NCBI GenBank assembly: GCA_964439955.1 | Contig: CAYTPX010000035.1 | Location: 1-18,542 of the forward strand | DNA: 18,542 nt | Source of the DNA: UBA1794 sp964439955 | Lineage (GTDB): Bacteria; Bacteroidota; Bacteroidia; Bacteroidales; Bacteroidaceae | Direction of reading: 5' to 3' | Shown: one piece after another, positions 1 through 7,131 of the stretch | How the letters are laid out: every line of letters starts with the position of its first letter | How positions within the stretch are numbered: the first letter of the stretch is position 1 | Translations under genes and position numbers: made by a program | The notes under the pieces: generated by a model | Told to the model about the DNA's origin: nothing | Database searches by the model: none | What the model saw: only the letters and a program-made list of their open reading frames with translations

Positions 1-136
1 TATAAGTATGAACCGTGATTTGATTGATGGACATTCATTTTTCATAAGAAATGCGTATTATTTTGTGGTCGTAAACTAATGTATTGAGAAACTATAAGCC
101 TTAAATGGATAATTCCGAAATATGTAATTTTCCTGC

Positions 137-144
137 TATCTTTG
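137..144 (+). promoter_or_regulatory. -7 box of the RNA methyltransferase promoter
   Basis: TATCTTTG matches the Bacteroidetes -7 consensus TAnnTTTG and lies about 37 bases before the ATG at 182, giving a leader of roughly 30 bases. I see no good -33 TTG at the usual 19-21 base distance, so the call rests on the -7 box and the AT-rich setting. Confidence 0.55.
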
Positions 145-181
145 TCCCCATTGAAAACGAAACACGAAGAGATAGGAACCG

Positions 182-724
182 ATGAGGAAGCTGGATGTAT
201 TGGAAATGAACCGCATTTCGGCCGAGGAGTTCCGCCGGTCAAGCAAGATTCCCCTTACTGTGGTGCTCGACGACGTGCGCAGCATGAATAACGTGGGCTC
301 CGTCTTCCGCACGGCAGATGCCTTCCGTGTGTCATGCATCTGCCTGTGCGGCATTACTGGTTGCCCGCCCCACCCTGATATCCACAAGACGGCCCTTGGC
401 GCGGAAGACAGCGTGGAGTGGGTTTATTGCCCTACGGCTTTGGAAGCCGTCAATCGGTTGCGGGCCGGGGGGCATGTGGTGTGCAGCGTGGAACAGGCCG
501 AGGGGAGTACCTTGTTGCAGGATTTCCGTTTCGACCCTGCGCGGCGTTATGCCTTGGTGCTGGGCAACGAGGTGAAAGGCGTGCGACAAGAGGTGGTGGA
601 TGCTTCCGACTTTTGCCTCGAAGTGCCGCAATACGGGACGAAACACTCGCTCAATGTTTCCGTCACGGCAGGTATTGTCCTATGGGACGCATTCCTCCAG
701 TTGCGGGAAGTGTTGGAGGGATAA
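182..724 (+). CDS. TrmH/SpoU-family RNA 2'-O-methyltransferase
   Basis: This 180-residue cytoplasmic protein is predicted to transfer methyl from S-adenosylmethionine to a ribose 2'-OH of tRNA or rRNA. All three SpoU (SPOUT knot) motifs are present in order. Motif 1 is NNVGSVFRTADAF (residues 36-48, with the catalytic-type N37 and R43). Motif 2 is LVLGNEVKGV (125-134, G128 and E130). Motif 3 is VPQYGTKHSLNVSVTAGI (148-165, with S156-L157-N158). The chain is short for the family and lacks the extra N-terminal substrate-binding domain of RlmB-type enzymes, so it resembles the minimal TrmH/TrmL-like single-domain form. The exact nucleotide target cannot be read from sequence. The start is the first in-frame ATG after a TAnnTTTG promoter. 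The gene converges on the DUF4294 gene, with 12 bases between stop codons. Confidence 0.93.
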   Translation: MRKLDVLEMNRISAEEFRRSSKIPLTVVLDDVRSMNNVGSVFRTADAFRVSCICLCGITGCPPHPDIHKTALGAEDSVEWVYCPTALEAVNRLRAGGHVVCSVEQAEGSTLLQDFRFDPARRYALVLGNEVKGVRQEVVDASDFCLEVPQYGTKHSLNVSVTAGIVLWDAFLQLREVLEG

Positions 725-736
725 AATCGGGACGGC

Positions 737-1387
737 TTATAGTTGGTAATTTGTGACCAGCGTGATGACCCGTTCAGTGAGCTTGTCTTCGCCCTCTTTG
801 TCGTACCGTTTCTTCAGGCTTGCCCCGAAGACGGCGGCAAAGCTCTGGTAAAACTTGGCCCGGAACGAACCCACGAAGGCTTTGATGATGTCGTAGGAAG
901 GCGAAGCGCACTGGCGGTCAACCATTTTGATGAGCAGTTTTCCTTGGCTGAAAGTAAGTTTCTTGAACATGGGCTTGTACTGGTCCATCAACCCCTCCTC
1001 CACCCTTTTGATGTGTTTGAGGCGTTCTTCCTTGCTCATCCCCTCCATGTATTCATACGTCTCGATGATGATGTTGTTGATCATGACGGAAAGGGGGTAG
1101 ACCTTCTTGACGTTTTGTACCAGACGCATGTATTCGCGCCATTCCTTGTTGTTCTTGAATTTCAAGGGGGGGTAGATATATACGTCCCTGAGCTGGAAAA
1201 ACGGGATTGTGTCGCCCTCGTACACGCATAATTCGGCATGGGTATAGAATTGGCGCTCGAAAGCCTTCTTCCTTTCGTAGGCTTCGTCAATAACCCCCTC
1301 TTCCTCGCTTTGCGCCTTGGCCGGGAGGAAGGCAAAGGAAAGGAGGAAGGCAAGAGAGCAAGAGAGTGTCGCTATTCCCATTTTCAT
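737..1387 (-). CDS. Secreted DUF4294-family protein, function unknown
   Basis: This is a 216-residue protein with a clear N-terminal signal peptide: a hydrophobic core at about residues 5-21, then AKA before Q26, a type I cleavage site. It is probably periplasmic. The mature part begins acidic and then carries the conserved stretch VYEGDTIPFFQLRDVYIYPP (about 55-74), which I recognise as the DUF4294 family of Bacteroidetes. The rest is a basic, probably helical region (KEWREYMRLVQNVKKVYP, and FGASLKKRYDKEGEDKLTERV near the end). No enzymatic motif is evident and the family has no established function that I can state. A -7 box (1393-1400) lies only five bases before the ATG, so the mRNA may be leaderless. 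The third codon is also ATG (1381-1379) and is an alternative start. The gene is convergent with the methyltransferase gene. Confidence 0.88.
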   Translation of the reverse strand: MKMGIATLSCSLAFLLSFAFLPAKAQSEEEGVIDEAYERKKAFERQFYTHAELCVYEGDTIPFFQLRDVYIYPPLKFKNNKEWREYMRLVQNVKKVYPLSVMINNIIIETYEYMEGMSKEERLKHIKRVEEGLMDQYKPMFKKLTFSQGKLLIKMVDRQCASPSYDIIKAFVGSFRAKFYQSFAAVFGASLKKRYDKEGEDKLTERVITLVTNYQL

Positions 1388-1392
1388 GGTGG

Positions 1393-1400
1393 CAAATGTA
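1393..1400 (-). promoter_or_regulatory. -7 box of the DUF4294 gene promoter
   Basis: Read on the minus strand this is TACATTTG, a full match to TAnnTTTG, followed by CCACC and then the ATG at 1387. A TTG lies 23 bases upstream of the box, slightly farther than usual for a -33 element. If used, transcription would begin at or within a few bases of the start codon. Confidence 0.55.
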
Positions 1401-1641
1401 GTGCTTCTACTTGATTATGGAATCAATTCGCTGGAAATAAAAATCATAATAGATGTGGGTGAAGTTATATTTTACAAAACTTTTAAACTCTTCATCCCTT
1501 GTTTTGGAGTAATTTATAAAATCCTCTTTTCCGGAAAAGTACCTCCGCTTCCGGATAAAAGCGCCGGGTGTCTGTGGGTTTTGGCTACCGGCATTATGCT
1601 GCTTGCCTTGCCGTGCCTTTTCCTTCGGTCTGGGCATGGAA

Positions 1642-1686
1642 GAAAGCCGCCGGACTATTTCTATATTACACAGCCCGGCGGCTTTC
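1642..1686 (-). terminator. argS terminator hairpin
   Basis: The arms GAAAGCCGCCGG (1642-1653) and CCGGCGGCTTTC (1675-1686) are perfectly complementary over 12 bp, with a 21-base loop. The hairpin begins 20 bases after the argS stop. On the minus strand the 3' arm runs into TTTCTTCC, a modest T tract, so termination from argS is likely. A poorer pyrimidine run follows on the plus strand. Confidence 0.7.
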
Positions 1687-1706
1687 CTGTCTTGTCATGG
1701 GAATTG

Positions 1707-3512
1707 CTACATGCGTTCCGGCACTTCGATTCCCAGCAGCCCCATGGCGGCTTTCACCGTGCGTGCCACTGTGGCGGAGAGGGCAAGCCGGAAAGCGCGT
1801 GATGCCTCGTTTTCCTCGCGCAGGATGGAGAAGTCGTGGTAGAACTGGTTGTATTCCTTTACCAGCTCATAGGCGTAGTTGGCGATGCCCGAGGGCGAGT
1901 AGTCTTCCCCGGCTTGGGCTATGACGGCTTCGAAGTCGGCAATCTTCTGGATGAGTCCTTCCTCCTTTTCGTCCAGCTTGATGCCTGTCGTCGGGAGCGT
2001 GTTGGGCACGTCCATTCCCGCGGCTTCGGCCTTGCGCAGGATGCTGCGGATGCGGGCGTAGGTGTACTGTATGAAAGGCCCGGTGTTGCCGTTGAAGTCG
2101 ATGGATTCCTTGGGGTTGAACGTCATGTTCTTGCGGGCATCGACTTTGAGTATGAAGTACTTCAGTGCGCCCATCCCTACGATGCGGGCTATCTCCCCGG
2201 CCTCTTCGGGGGAGGAGTACTCGAGTTTTACCTCGCGTCCTTCCGAGGTTTCCCGTGCGGCTTCCACCATGCTGTCCATCAGGTCGTCGGCGTCTACTAC
2301 GGTGCCCTCGCGCGACTTCATCTTGCCTTCGGGCAGTTCCACCATCCCGTAGGAGAAGTGTACCAGGTTTTTGCCCCATTTGAAGCCGAGGCGGTCGAGC
2401 AGGATGGAAAGCACTTGGAAATGGTAGTTTTGCTCATTGCCTACGACGTAAATCATCTTGTCTATCTGGTAGTCGGCGAAGCGCTGTTCGGCCGTTCCTA
2501 TATCTTGGGTCATGTAGACCGAAGTCCCGTCGGCGCGGAGCAGCAGCTTCTGGTCCAATCCCTCGTCGGAAAGGTCGGCCCAGACGGAGCCGTCCTCCTT
2601 GCGGAAGAAGAGCCCCTTCTCCAGTCCTTCGAGTACTTTGCGTTTTCCTTCGAGGTAAGTTTCCGATTCGTAGTATATTTTGTCGAAGCTGACACCCATC
2701 CGGCGGTATGTTTCGTCGAACCCGTCGTACACCCACTGGTTCATCATTTTCCATAAGGCGCGCACTTCCGGGTCGCCGGCTTCCCATTTGCGCAGCATTT
2801 CCCGTGCCTCCTGCATGAGGGGCGAGCGTGCTTCGGCCTCTTCCTTGGACAGCCCTTGGGTTTCCATCAGTTCGTTCACTTCGGCCTTGTAGTGCTTGTC
2901 GAAGGCCACGTAATAGTCGCCCACCAGGTGATCGCCCTTTATGCCGGTCGATCCAGGGGTCTTTCCTTCGCCGTACTTCTGCCAGGCCAGCATGGACTTG
3001 CAGATGTGGATGCCGCGGTCGTTTACTATGTTGGTCTTCACCACGCGGTTTCCGTTGGCTTCCATGATGCGCGCCAGCGAGCTGCCCAGCAAGTTGTTGC
3101 GCATGTGCCCCAGATGGAGCGGTTTGTTGGTGTTGGGCGAGGAATATTCTATCATTACCAGCGGGGCGTCCGCGGCGGCTGGCTTGAAACCATAGGAAGA
3201 GTTCCGGCGGATGTCCTCGAAGAGTTCAATCCAACACCGGGAGGAAACGGTCAAGTTGAGGAATCCTTTGATGACGTTGTACTTCTCCACGGTCGAGGCT
3301 TCGTGCTCCATGAGGTAGCGGCCTATTTCTTCGGCCGTCTCCTCCGGCTTCTTCCGGGAGAGGCGCAGCAATGGGAAGACGACCAGTGTGAGGTGGCCTT
3401 CGAATTCCCTTTTCGTCTTTTGCAGTTGTATGCTTCCGGGGGCTGCTTCTGCCCCGTACAGGCTTTTGGCCGCGGCCTGTATGGCGGCCACGAGTTTGTT
3501 TTCGATGTTCAT
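1707..3512 (-). CDS. argS: Arginyl-tRNA synthetase
   Basis: This 601-residue class I aminoacyl-tRNA synthetase charges tRNA-Arg with arginine using ATP, in the cytosol. Domains in order: the N-terminal arginyl-tRNA synthetase domain (about 1-90); the Rossmann catalytic core with the HIGH motif as HLGH (133-136) within SSPNTNKPLHLGHMRNN; the degenerate KMSKS loop KMKSREG (397-403); and a C-terminal DALR anticodon-binding helical domain ending in the family-typical MGLLGIEVPERM. TGPFIQYTYAR and DFNGNTGP mark the junction before the DALR domain. Length is close to the family norm. ATG 3512 is the first start after the TAACTTTG promoter box (3588-3595) and gives the expected N-terminus. It is preceded by HU on the same strand, but an intervening terminator and promoter suggest a separate transcript. 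Confidence 0.98.
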   Translation of the reverse strand: MNIENKLVAAIQAAAKSLYGAEAAPGSIQLQKTKREFEGHLTLVVFPLLRLSRKKPEETAEEIGRYLMEHEASTVEKYNVIKGFLNLTVSSRCWIELFEDIRRNSSYGFKPAAADAPLVMIEYSSPNTNKPLHLGHMRNNLLGSSLARIMEANGNRVVKTNIVNDRGIHICKSMLAWQKYGEGKTPGSTGIKGDHLVGDYYVAFDKHYKAEVNELMETQGLSKEEAEARSPLMQEAREMLRKWEAGDPEVRALWKMMNQWVYDGFDETYRRMGVSFDKIYYESETYLEGKRKVLEGLEKGLFFRKEDGSVWADLSDEGLDQKLLLRADGTSVYMTQDIGTAEQRFADYQIDKMIYVVGNEQNYHFQVLSILLDRLGFKWGKNLVHFSYGMVELPEGKMKSREGTVVDADDLMDSMVEAARETSEGREVKLEYSSPEEAGEIARIVGMGALKYFILKVDARKNMTFNPKESIDFNGNTGPFIQYTYARIRSILRKAEAAGMDVPNTLPTTGIKLDEKEEGLIQKIADFEAVIAQAGEDYSPSGIANYAYELVKEYNQFYHDFSILREENEASRAFRLALSATVARTVKAAMGLLGIEVPERM

Positions 3513-3587
3513 TGGACGGGTTGTTTAAATATGATGTGGTACTCTGGCTTTGCGGATGCGGCAAGGCGCGCGGTGTTTCCACGCGGG

Positions 3588-3595
3588 CAAAGTTA
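3588..3595 (-). promoter_or_regulatory. -7 box of the argS promoter
   Basis: On the minus strand this reads TAACTTTG, matching TAnnTTTG. It lies 75 bases upstream of the argS ATG, giving a leader of roughly 70 bases. No clear -33 TTG is present at the standard distance. Confidence 0.5.
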
Positions 3596-3777
3596 TGAAG
3601 AAAAAACGAGACCTCCGGAAGAAGCCGCCAAGGCTGTGGGGCAGGGTCGTCCCGTTCCTCCTTGAGGCCGGGCGTAGGCCGTGGCTTGTTTCCTGCGGTT
3701 GTTTCCGGGGAAAGTGCCGCCGTTTTTCCGGAAAAGCACTGCACCCTTGGAAGCGGGGAACGGAGGCATTTTCCTAC

Positions 3778-3814
3778 AAGAAAAGCGGACTCCCGACGGG
3801 AACCCGCTTTTCTT
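3778..3814 (-). terminator. HU terminator, symmetric hairpin
   Basis: The outer arms AAGAAAAGCGG (3778-3788) and CCGCTTTTCTT (3804-3814) pair perfectly over 11 bp. An inner TCCCG/CGGGA stem sits inside, separated by AC on both sides. It starts 24 bases after the HU stop. T-rich tracts flank both ends (TTTTCTTG on minus, TTTTCTTTTTT on plus), so it could act in both directions, but its obvious customer is HU. Confidence 0.8.
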
Positions 3815-3837
3815 TTTTGCCCTTCGGGCTGGAAAAA

Positions 3838-4110
3838 TCATTGCAAGGCATCGGACAGTTCCGCACCGGCCTTGAATTTGGCAACCTTCTTGGCGGGAAT
3901 GGTGATGGACGCTTTGGTAGAAGGGTTGATGCCTGTGCGTTCTCCCCGTTCGCTTACGGAAAAAGTGCCAAACCCTACGAGGGCTATCTTGTCACCTTCC
4001 TTCAGGGTCTTGATGACGGTTGAGACAAACGCGTCGAGCGCCTTCTTGGAATCCGCTTTGCTAAGCCCGGATTCCTCTGCCATGGCATTGATAAGTTCAG
4101 TTTTGTTCAT
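3838..4110 (-). CDS. HU/IHF-family DNA-binding protein
   Basis: This 90-residue small basic nucleoid protein binds and bends DNA without strong sequence specificity, as a dimer. The body starts MNKTELINAMAEESGLSK and has the helical dimerisation region (1-40). The core GDKIALVGFGTFSV (39-52) follows, then the beta-arm RTGINPSTKASITIPAKK (58-75) carrying the intercalating-type proline P63, and finally the C-terminal helix VAKFKAGAELSDAL. Length equals the canonical HU size. The open frame extends 28 codons further upstream, but that extension contains the promoter -7 box, so the ATG at 4110 is the start. It is divergent from the rhomboid operon. I cannot say which HU paralogue this is. Confidence 0.96.
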   Translation of the reverse strand: MNKTELINAMAEESGLSKADSKKALDAFVSTVIKTLKEGDKIALVGFGTFSVSERGERTGINPSTKASITIPAKKVAKFKAGAELSDALQ

Positions 4111-4164
4111 AACAACAAATGGATGATATTGATAAAATATGATAAAAAGGGAATTTGATTTGGA

Positions 4165-4195
4165 CAAATGTAATGCTAAAAGGTGAAAAAGCAAA
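4165..4195 (-). promoter_or_regulatory. HU promoter, -33 and -7 boxes
   Basis: On the minus strand TTTG (4192-4195), a 19-base spacer and TACATTTG (4165-4172) form a textbook Bacteroidetes housekeeping promoter. The distance to the HU ATG at 4110 implies an AT-rich leader of about 50 bases. Confidence 0.85.
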
Positions 4196-4279
4196 TAGTT
4201 AGGGGCGGAAAATCTGTATTTTTCGGGAATAAACGTAAATAAGGCTTTTGATTTGGCCTTTATCGATGGAAAAAAGTAG

Positions 4280-4287
4280 TACTTTTG
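4280..4287 (+). promoter_or_regulatory. -7 box of the rhomboid operon promoter
   Basis: TACTTTTG matches TAnnTTTG and lies 36 bases before the ATG at 4324. A TTTG at 4252-4255 is 24 bases upstream of the box, longer than the usual spacing, so the -33 element is uncertain. It is divergent from the HU promoter. Confidence 0.6.
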
Positions 4288-4323
4288 CGGCGAATCATGT
4301 GAGACTTATTATTTCGTTAGTTG

Positions 4324-4974
4324 ATGAACGGTACTCCTCCTGTTATTAAGAATCTGTTAATAATCAACGTCCTTTTTTTCATGGCCGACAATGTTTTAAG
4401 TCAGCGGGGCGTGGATTTGACGCAGCTTTTCGGGCTTTACTTTTTCGGCATGGAAGGTTATTTCCATATCTGGCAACCGGTCACGTACATGTTCATGCAC
4501 GGTAGCCTTTCGCACATCTTTTTCAACATGTTTGCCCTGTGGATGTTCGGGCGGATACTGGAGGCCGTCTGGGGCGGACGCCGCTTTTTGACATATTATA
4601 TGGTGTGCGGGGTGGGCGCGGCCATCATCCAGGAGCTGGTCCAGCTGCTCACCTTCTTCCATAGCATGGGCACAGGCGTCTTGAGTTATTCCGTTCTTAT
4701 GCCCACCGTGGGTGCTTCGGGGGCGATTTACGGCATCTTGCTGGCTTTTGCCATGTTGTTCCCCAACGAAAAGATGTTCATATTTCCTTTGCCGGTGCCC
4801 GTCAAGGCAAAGTATTTTGTCGCGTTTTTCTTCGTGCTGGAGCTTTTTTCGGGCTTTGCCGTGTCGGACAACGTGGCTCATTTTGCCCATTTGGGCGGGA
4901 TGCTCTTCGGTTGGGCGCTGTTAGTATATTGGAAGCGTAAGAACAGGTATGGCGGGAATTATAGACGATTTTAG
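4324..4974 (+). CDS. Rhomboid intramembrane serine protease (first of two)
   Basis: This 216-residue inner-membrane protein of the rhomboid family cuts transmembrane helices of other membrane proteins. It shows about six hydrophobic segments. The HxxxN pair of the second helix is in HIFFNMFALWMFG (H64, N68). The catalytic serine is in GASGAIYG (S132), and the catalytic histidine in AHFAHLGGMLFGW (H189). All catalytic residues are present, so it should be active; the substrate is unknown. A TTG three bases upstream of the ATG keeps the same frame, but I prefer the ATG at 4324. It is the first gene of the operon, and its last 26 bases overlap the second rhomboid gene in another frame, which suggests translational coupling. 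The C-terminus is short and basic (KRKNRYGGNYRRF). Confidence 0.94.
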   Translation: MNGTPPVIKNLLIINVLFFMADNVLSQRGVDLTQLFGLYFFGMEGYFHIWQPVTYMFMHGSLSHIFFNMFALWMFGRILEAVWGGRRFLTYYMVCGVGAAIIQELVQLLTFFHSMGTGVLSYSVLMPTVGASGAIYGILLAFAMLFPNEKMFIFPLPVPVKAKYFVAFFFVLELFSGFAVSDNVAHFAHLGGMLFGWALLVYWKRKNRYGGNYRRF

Positions 4975-5893
4975 GCGTCGCTTCCGGGAAGGCTCCGTCG
5001 TGTTGCGTTTGCTATACGTCAATGTGGGAGTTTTCCTGGTGCTTTCGGTATGCCGGGTGGTCGGTTGGCTGTTCGGCCTTTCCGGCGGCGGCGATGCCGG
5101 CTGGTGGGTCTCGTCGCTGATGTTGCCCCCTTCGTGGGGCGAGGTGCTCGTGCGGCCGTGGACGTTGCTGACGTATATGTTTTTGCATGCCGATGTGTGG
5201 CATTTGTTCTTCAACATGGTTTGCCTCTATGGTTTCGGCATGCTGTTCTTGATGTTCTTTTCGGCGCGCCACCTCCGGGGGCTTTACCTGTTGGGCGGCC
5301 TCTGCGGGGCTGTGGCTTTCCTGTTGTCAGTAATGGTGTTTCCCGTTTTCCGCGGGGGGCAAGGCCCTTTGCTCGGGGCGTCGGCCTCGGTGTTGGCGCT
5401 CGTGGCAGCTTTGGGTACGGCGCACCCTAACTATGGGGTACGGCTCCTGCTCTTCGGCCCGGTACGGATGAAGTATATAGCCATCGGCTTGGTACTCATT
5501 TCATTCCTCTCCGTCCCTTCGGCCAATGCAGGGGGCGAGATTGCCCACTTGGGCGGTGCTTTCGGGGGATGGCTTTTTGCTTATTCGCTGCAACGGGGGC
5601 GCGACGTGACGAAATGGTTGAACGCCCCGTTCGACTGGTTTGCCCGCCTTGGGGGAAGCCGGGGCGGTTTCCGCAGGAAGCGCCGGAATGTTTCGGGAAA
5701 AGCGCCGTATGAAAATCCGCACATGCGAGTACACATGGCCCGGAAGGCGGAGGACTGGAGGAATCCGTCGGTGCCGCCCGCGCCGAAGCCCGGCGAGTTG
5801 GACGGGATACTCGACAAGCTCAAGCGCTCTGGATATGGGAGCCTTACGGCTGAAGAGAAGCGGATTTTGTTCGAAGCAAGCAAACGGCAATGA
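4949..5893 (+). CDS. Rhomboid protease with C-terminal cytosolic tail domain (second of two)
   Basis: This 314-residue rhomboid-family membrane protease is diverged from its upstream neighbour. It carries HLFFNMVCLYGFG (H85, N89), the serine motif LLGASASVLAL (S145; GASA in place of the more usual GxSG), and the histidine motif GEIAHLGGAFGGW (H200). The GASAS form is common in Bacteroidetes rhomboids, so activity is still expected. After the membrane core (to about 215) comes a soluble basic linker and a conserved C-terminal helical motif, LDGILDKLKRSGYGSLTAEE (285-304), followed by a short helix. I recognise this as the small tail domain found on Bacteroidetes rhomboids (DUF6576-like, from memory). 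It overlaps the upstream gene by 26 bases and the downstream gene by four (ATGA). Confidence 0.93.
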   Translation: MAGIIDDFRRRFREGSVVLRLLYVNVGVFLVLSVCRVVGWLFGLSGGGDAGWWVSSLMLPPSWGEVLVRPWTLLTYMFLHADVWHLFFNMVCLYGFGMLFLMFFSARHLRGLYLLGGLCGAVAFLLSVMVFPVFRGGQGPLLGASASVLALVAALGTAHPNYGVRLLLFGPVRMKYIAIGLVLISFLSVPSANAGGEIAHLGGAFGGWLFAYSLQRGRDVTKWLNAPFDWFARLGGSRGGFRRKRRNVSGKAPYENPHMRVHMARKAEDWRNPSVPPAPKPGELDGILDKLKRSGYGSLTAEEKRILFEASKRQ

Positions 5894-7002
5894 AGGTAGG
5901 CAAGATCGTTTCCCGGTTTTTTCTGTGGCCCAATCTTTTTTGCATTGCCGCCATGCTGTTTTGCGCTTGGAATCCGTGGTTCATTGACCCGCGGGAGCAT
6001 GCCTTGTGGGCGCTGGCCGGTTTCTTGCTCCCGCTCTTTTTCCTTTTGAATCTGGCCTTCACGGTGCTTTGGGTCTTTTTTTCCTGGAAATACGCCCTGT
6101 TTTCCCTTGTGGCCTTTGCCTGTTGCCAAGGGCAGCTCAGGGCCTACTGCCCGCTCAACCTGCGGGAGCGGGAGATACCGCCCCGGGGCGTGGTGAAAGT
6201 GCTGTCCTACAACGTGATGGGGTTCAATAACTTGCAGAAGGAGCCGTCGTCGGAAGACCTAAACCCCATATTGGCCTACATCAAACGGCGGGACGCCGAC
6301 ATCGTGTGCCTCCAAGAGTTCCGCTATGCCGGCAAGGACGACACGCGCCGCCTGACGGAGGAAGATATCTGTTCCGTACTGGCTAAATACCCTTACCATG
6401 CGTACGGGGGGAGCAAAGGTGGGGGCTATGTGAACTTGGCCGTCTTTTCCCGCTTCCCCATCCTTTCTTCCCGCAACGTAGAGTATGGCGAGTCGATGAA
6501 CGCTTCCGTGCTGCATGAGTTGCTGGTCTATGGCGACACGGTCACGCTGGTCAATAACCATTTGGAATCGAACAAGCTGACGAAGGCCGACAAGGAGCTC
6601 TATGAGGAGATGCTCAACGAGCCGAACAAGAAAACCGTCTCGGCGGGCGGCCGTACCCTGTTGCGCAAGCTGGCCGACGCGACAGCCGTGCGCGCCGCGC
6701 AGGTGGATACCTTGTCGGAAATATTGCAAAACGAGGCCCGGCCTGCCGTCATTATTTGCGGTGACTTCAACGACATACCCGTCTCCTATGCCCACCGTGT
6801 CATGCAGGGAGACAGGCGTGATGCCTATATCGACGCGGGTTCCGGCCCGGGAATCTCGTACAACCAAAATAAGTTTTACTTCCGCATCGACAATATCCTT
6901 TACTCCGGGCGCTTCACGGCCTTGCGTTGCCGGGTGGACAACAGCATAAAGGATTCGGACCATTACCCCATTTATGCCTATTTGTCCATGGGAAACCCAT
7001 AA
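5890..7002 (+). CDS. Membrane-anchored endonuclease/exonuclease/phosphatase (EEP) family protein
   Basis: This is a 370-residue metal-dependent phosphodiesterase-type hydrolase. Three hydrophobic segments (about 11-30, 38-62, 66-80) anchor the N-terminus in the membrane. The EEP (DNase I-like) fold follows with all core motifs: SYNVMGF (N108), CLQEF (metal-binding E143), NNHLES (H224), GDFND (D292, N294), FRIDN (D334) and SDHYP (D357, H358). Fold members act on nucleic acids, phospholipids or inositol phosphates. The substrate here is unknown, though a membrane-anchored form points to an envelope or extracytoplasmic substrate (inference). Its ATG overlaps the stop of the second rhomboid gene (ATGA), so it belongs to the same operon. 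This rhomboid plus EEP grouping seems conserved in Bacteroidales from memory, but I could not verify it. Confidence 0.92.
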   Translation: MKVGKIVSRFFLWPNLFCIAAMLFCAWNPWFIDPREHALWALAGFLLPLFFLLNLAFTVLWVFFSWKYALFSLVAFACCQGQLRAYCPLNLREREIPPRGVVKVLSYNVMGFNNLQKEPSSEDLNPILAYIKRRDADIVCLQEFRYAGKDDTRRLTEEDICSVLAKYPYHAYGGSKGGGYVNLAVFSRFPILSSRNVEYGESMNASVLHELLVYGDTVTLVNNHLESNKLTKADKELYEEMLNEPNKKTVSAGGRTLLRKLADATAVRAAQVDTLSEILQNEARPAVIICGDFNDIPVSYAHRVMQGDRRDAYIDAGSGPGISYNQNKFYFRIDNILYSGRFTALRCRVDNSIKDSDHYPIYAYLSMGNP

Positions 7003-7008
7003 AAACAA

Positions 7009-7039
7009 GGCTTAATGGCAAATAACCAGCCGTTTTTTT
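7009..7039 (+). terminator. Possible weak terminator after the EEP gene
   Basis: Seven bases past the stop, GGC and TGG can pair with CCA and GCC (7026-7031) as two short stacked stems, followed by G and seven Ts. The hairpin is weak, with a bulge, so the call is tentative. Confidence 0.35.
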
Positions 7040-7060
7040 CCGGAAAGTACGGAAAAAAGC

Positions 7061-7068
7061 TATATTTG
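7061..7068 (+). promoter_or_regulatory. -7 box of the secDF promoter
   Basis: TATATTTG is a full TAnnTTTG match 63 bases before the secDF ATG, giving an A-rich leader of about 55 bases. The place where the -33 box should sit is occupied by an inverted repeat (7034-7058), and no clear TTTG is visible. Confidence 0.7.
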
Positions 7069-7131
7069 CGCGCTAATTTTCGTAAAATCACAAGCAAAAA
7101 CAAATATAGAAATAAAAGCAAATAGTAAAAA

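Larger units (their letters stand above)
1388..1706. other. Intergenic region between DUF4294 gene and argS
   Basis: These 319 bases hold the DUF4294 promoter (1393-1400), a perfect 12-base palindrome TTTTCCGGAAAA (1527-1538), and the argS terminator (1642-1686). Between them I see no gene. A 76-codon open frame on the minus strand (1407-1637) has no recognisable motif, no promoter and a composition typical of non-coding DNA, so I do not call it. Confidence 0.6.
3513..3837. other. Intergenic region between argS and HU
   Basis: These 325 bases contain the argS promoter box (3588-3595), a palindrome TTTTCCGGAAAA (3724-3735) next to a related element with the word AAAGTGCCGCC (3711-3721), and the HU terminator (3778-3814). 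Frames running through it in several registers show no recognisable protein motif. I see no RNA gene. Confidence 0.6.

Noticed and set aside
1407..1637. Small 76-codon gene between the DUF4294 gene and argS
   Set aside because: No motif and no promoter box, with the coding potential of AT-rich spacer DNA, and it contains an intergenic palindrome.
1836..2756. 306-codon open frame antisense to argS
   Set aside because: argS on the other strand is certain; this frame has no family resemblance and no promoter.
4111..4194. 28-residue N-terminal extension of HU
   Set aside because: It contains the -7 box of a textbook promoter, and the canonical HU start is MNKTEL at 4110.
4241..4260. AAGGC-N10-GCCTT dyad between HU and the rhomboid operon as an operator
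   Set aside because: Arms of only five bases in a low-complexity stretch; easily chance.
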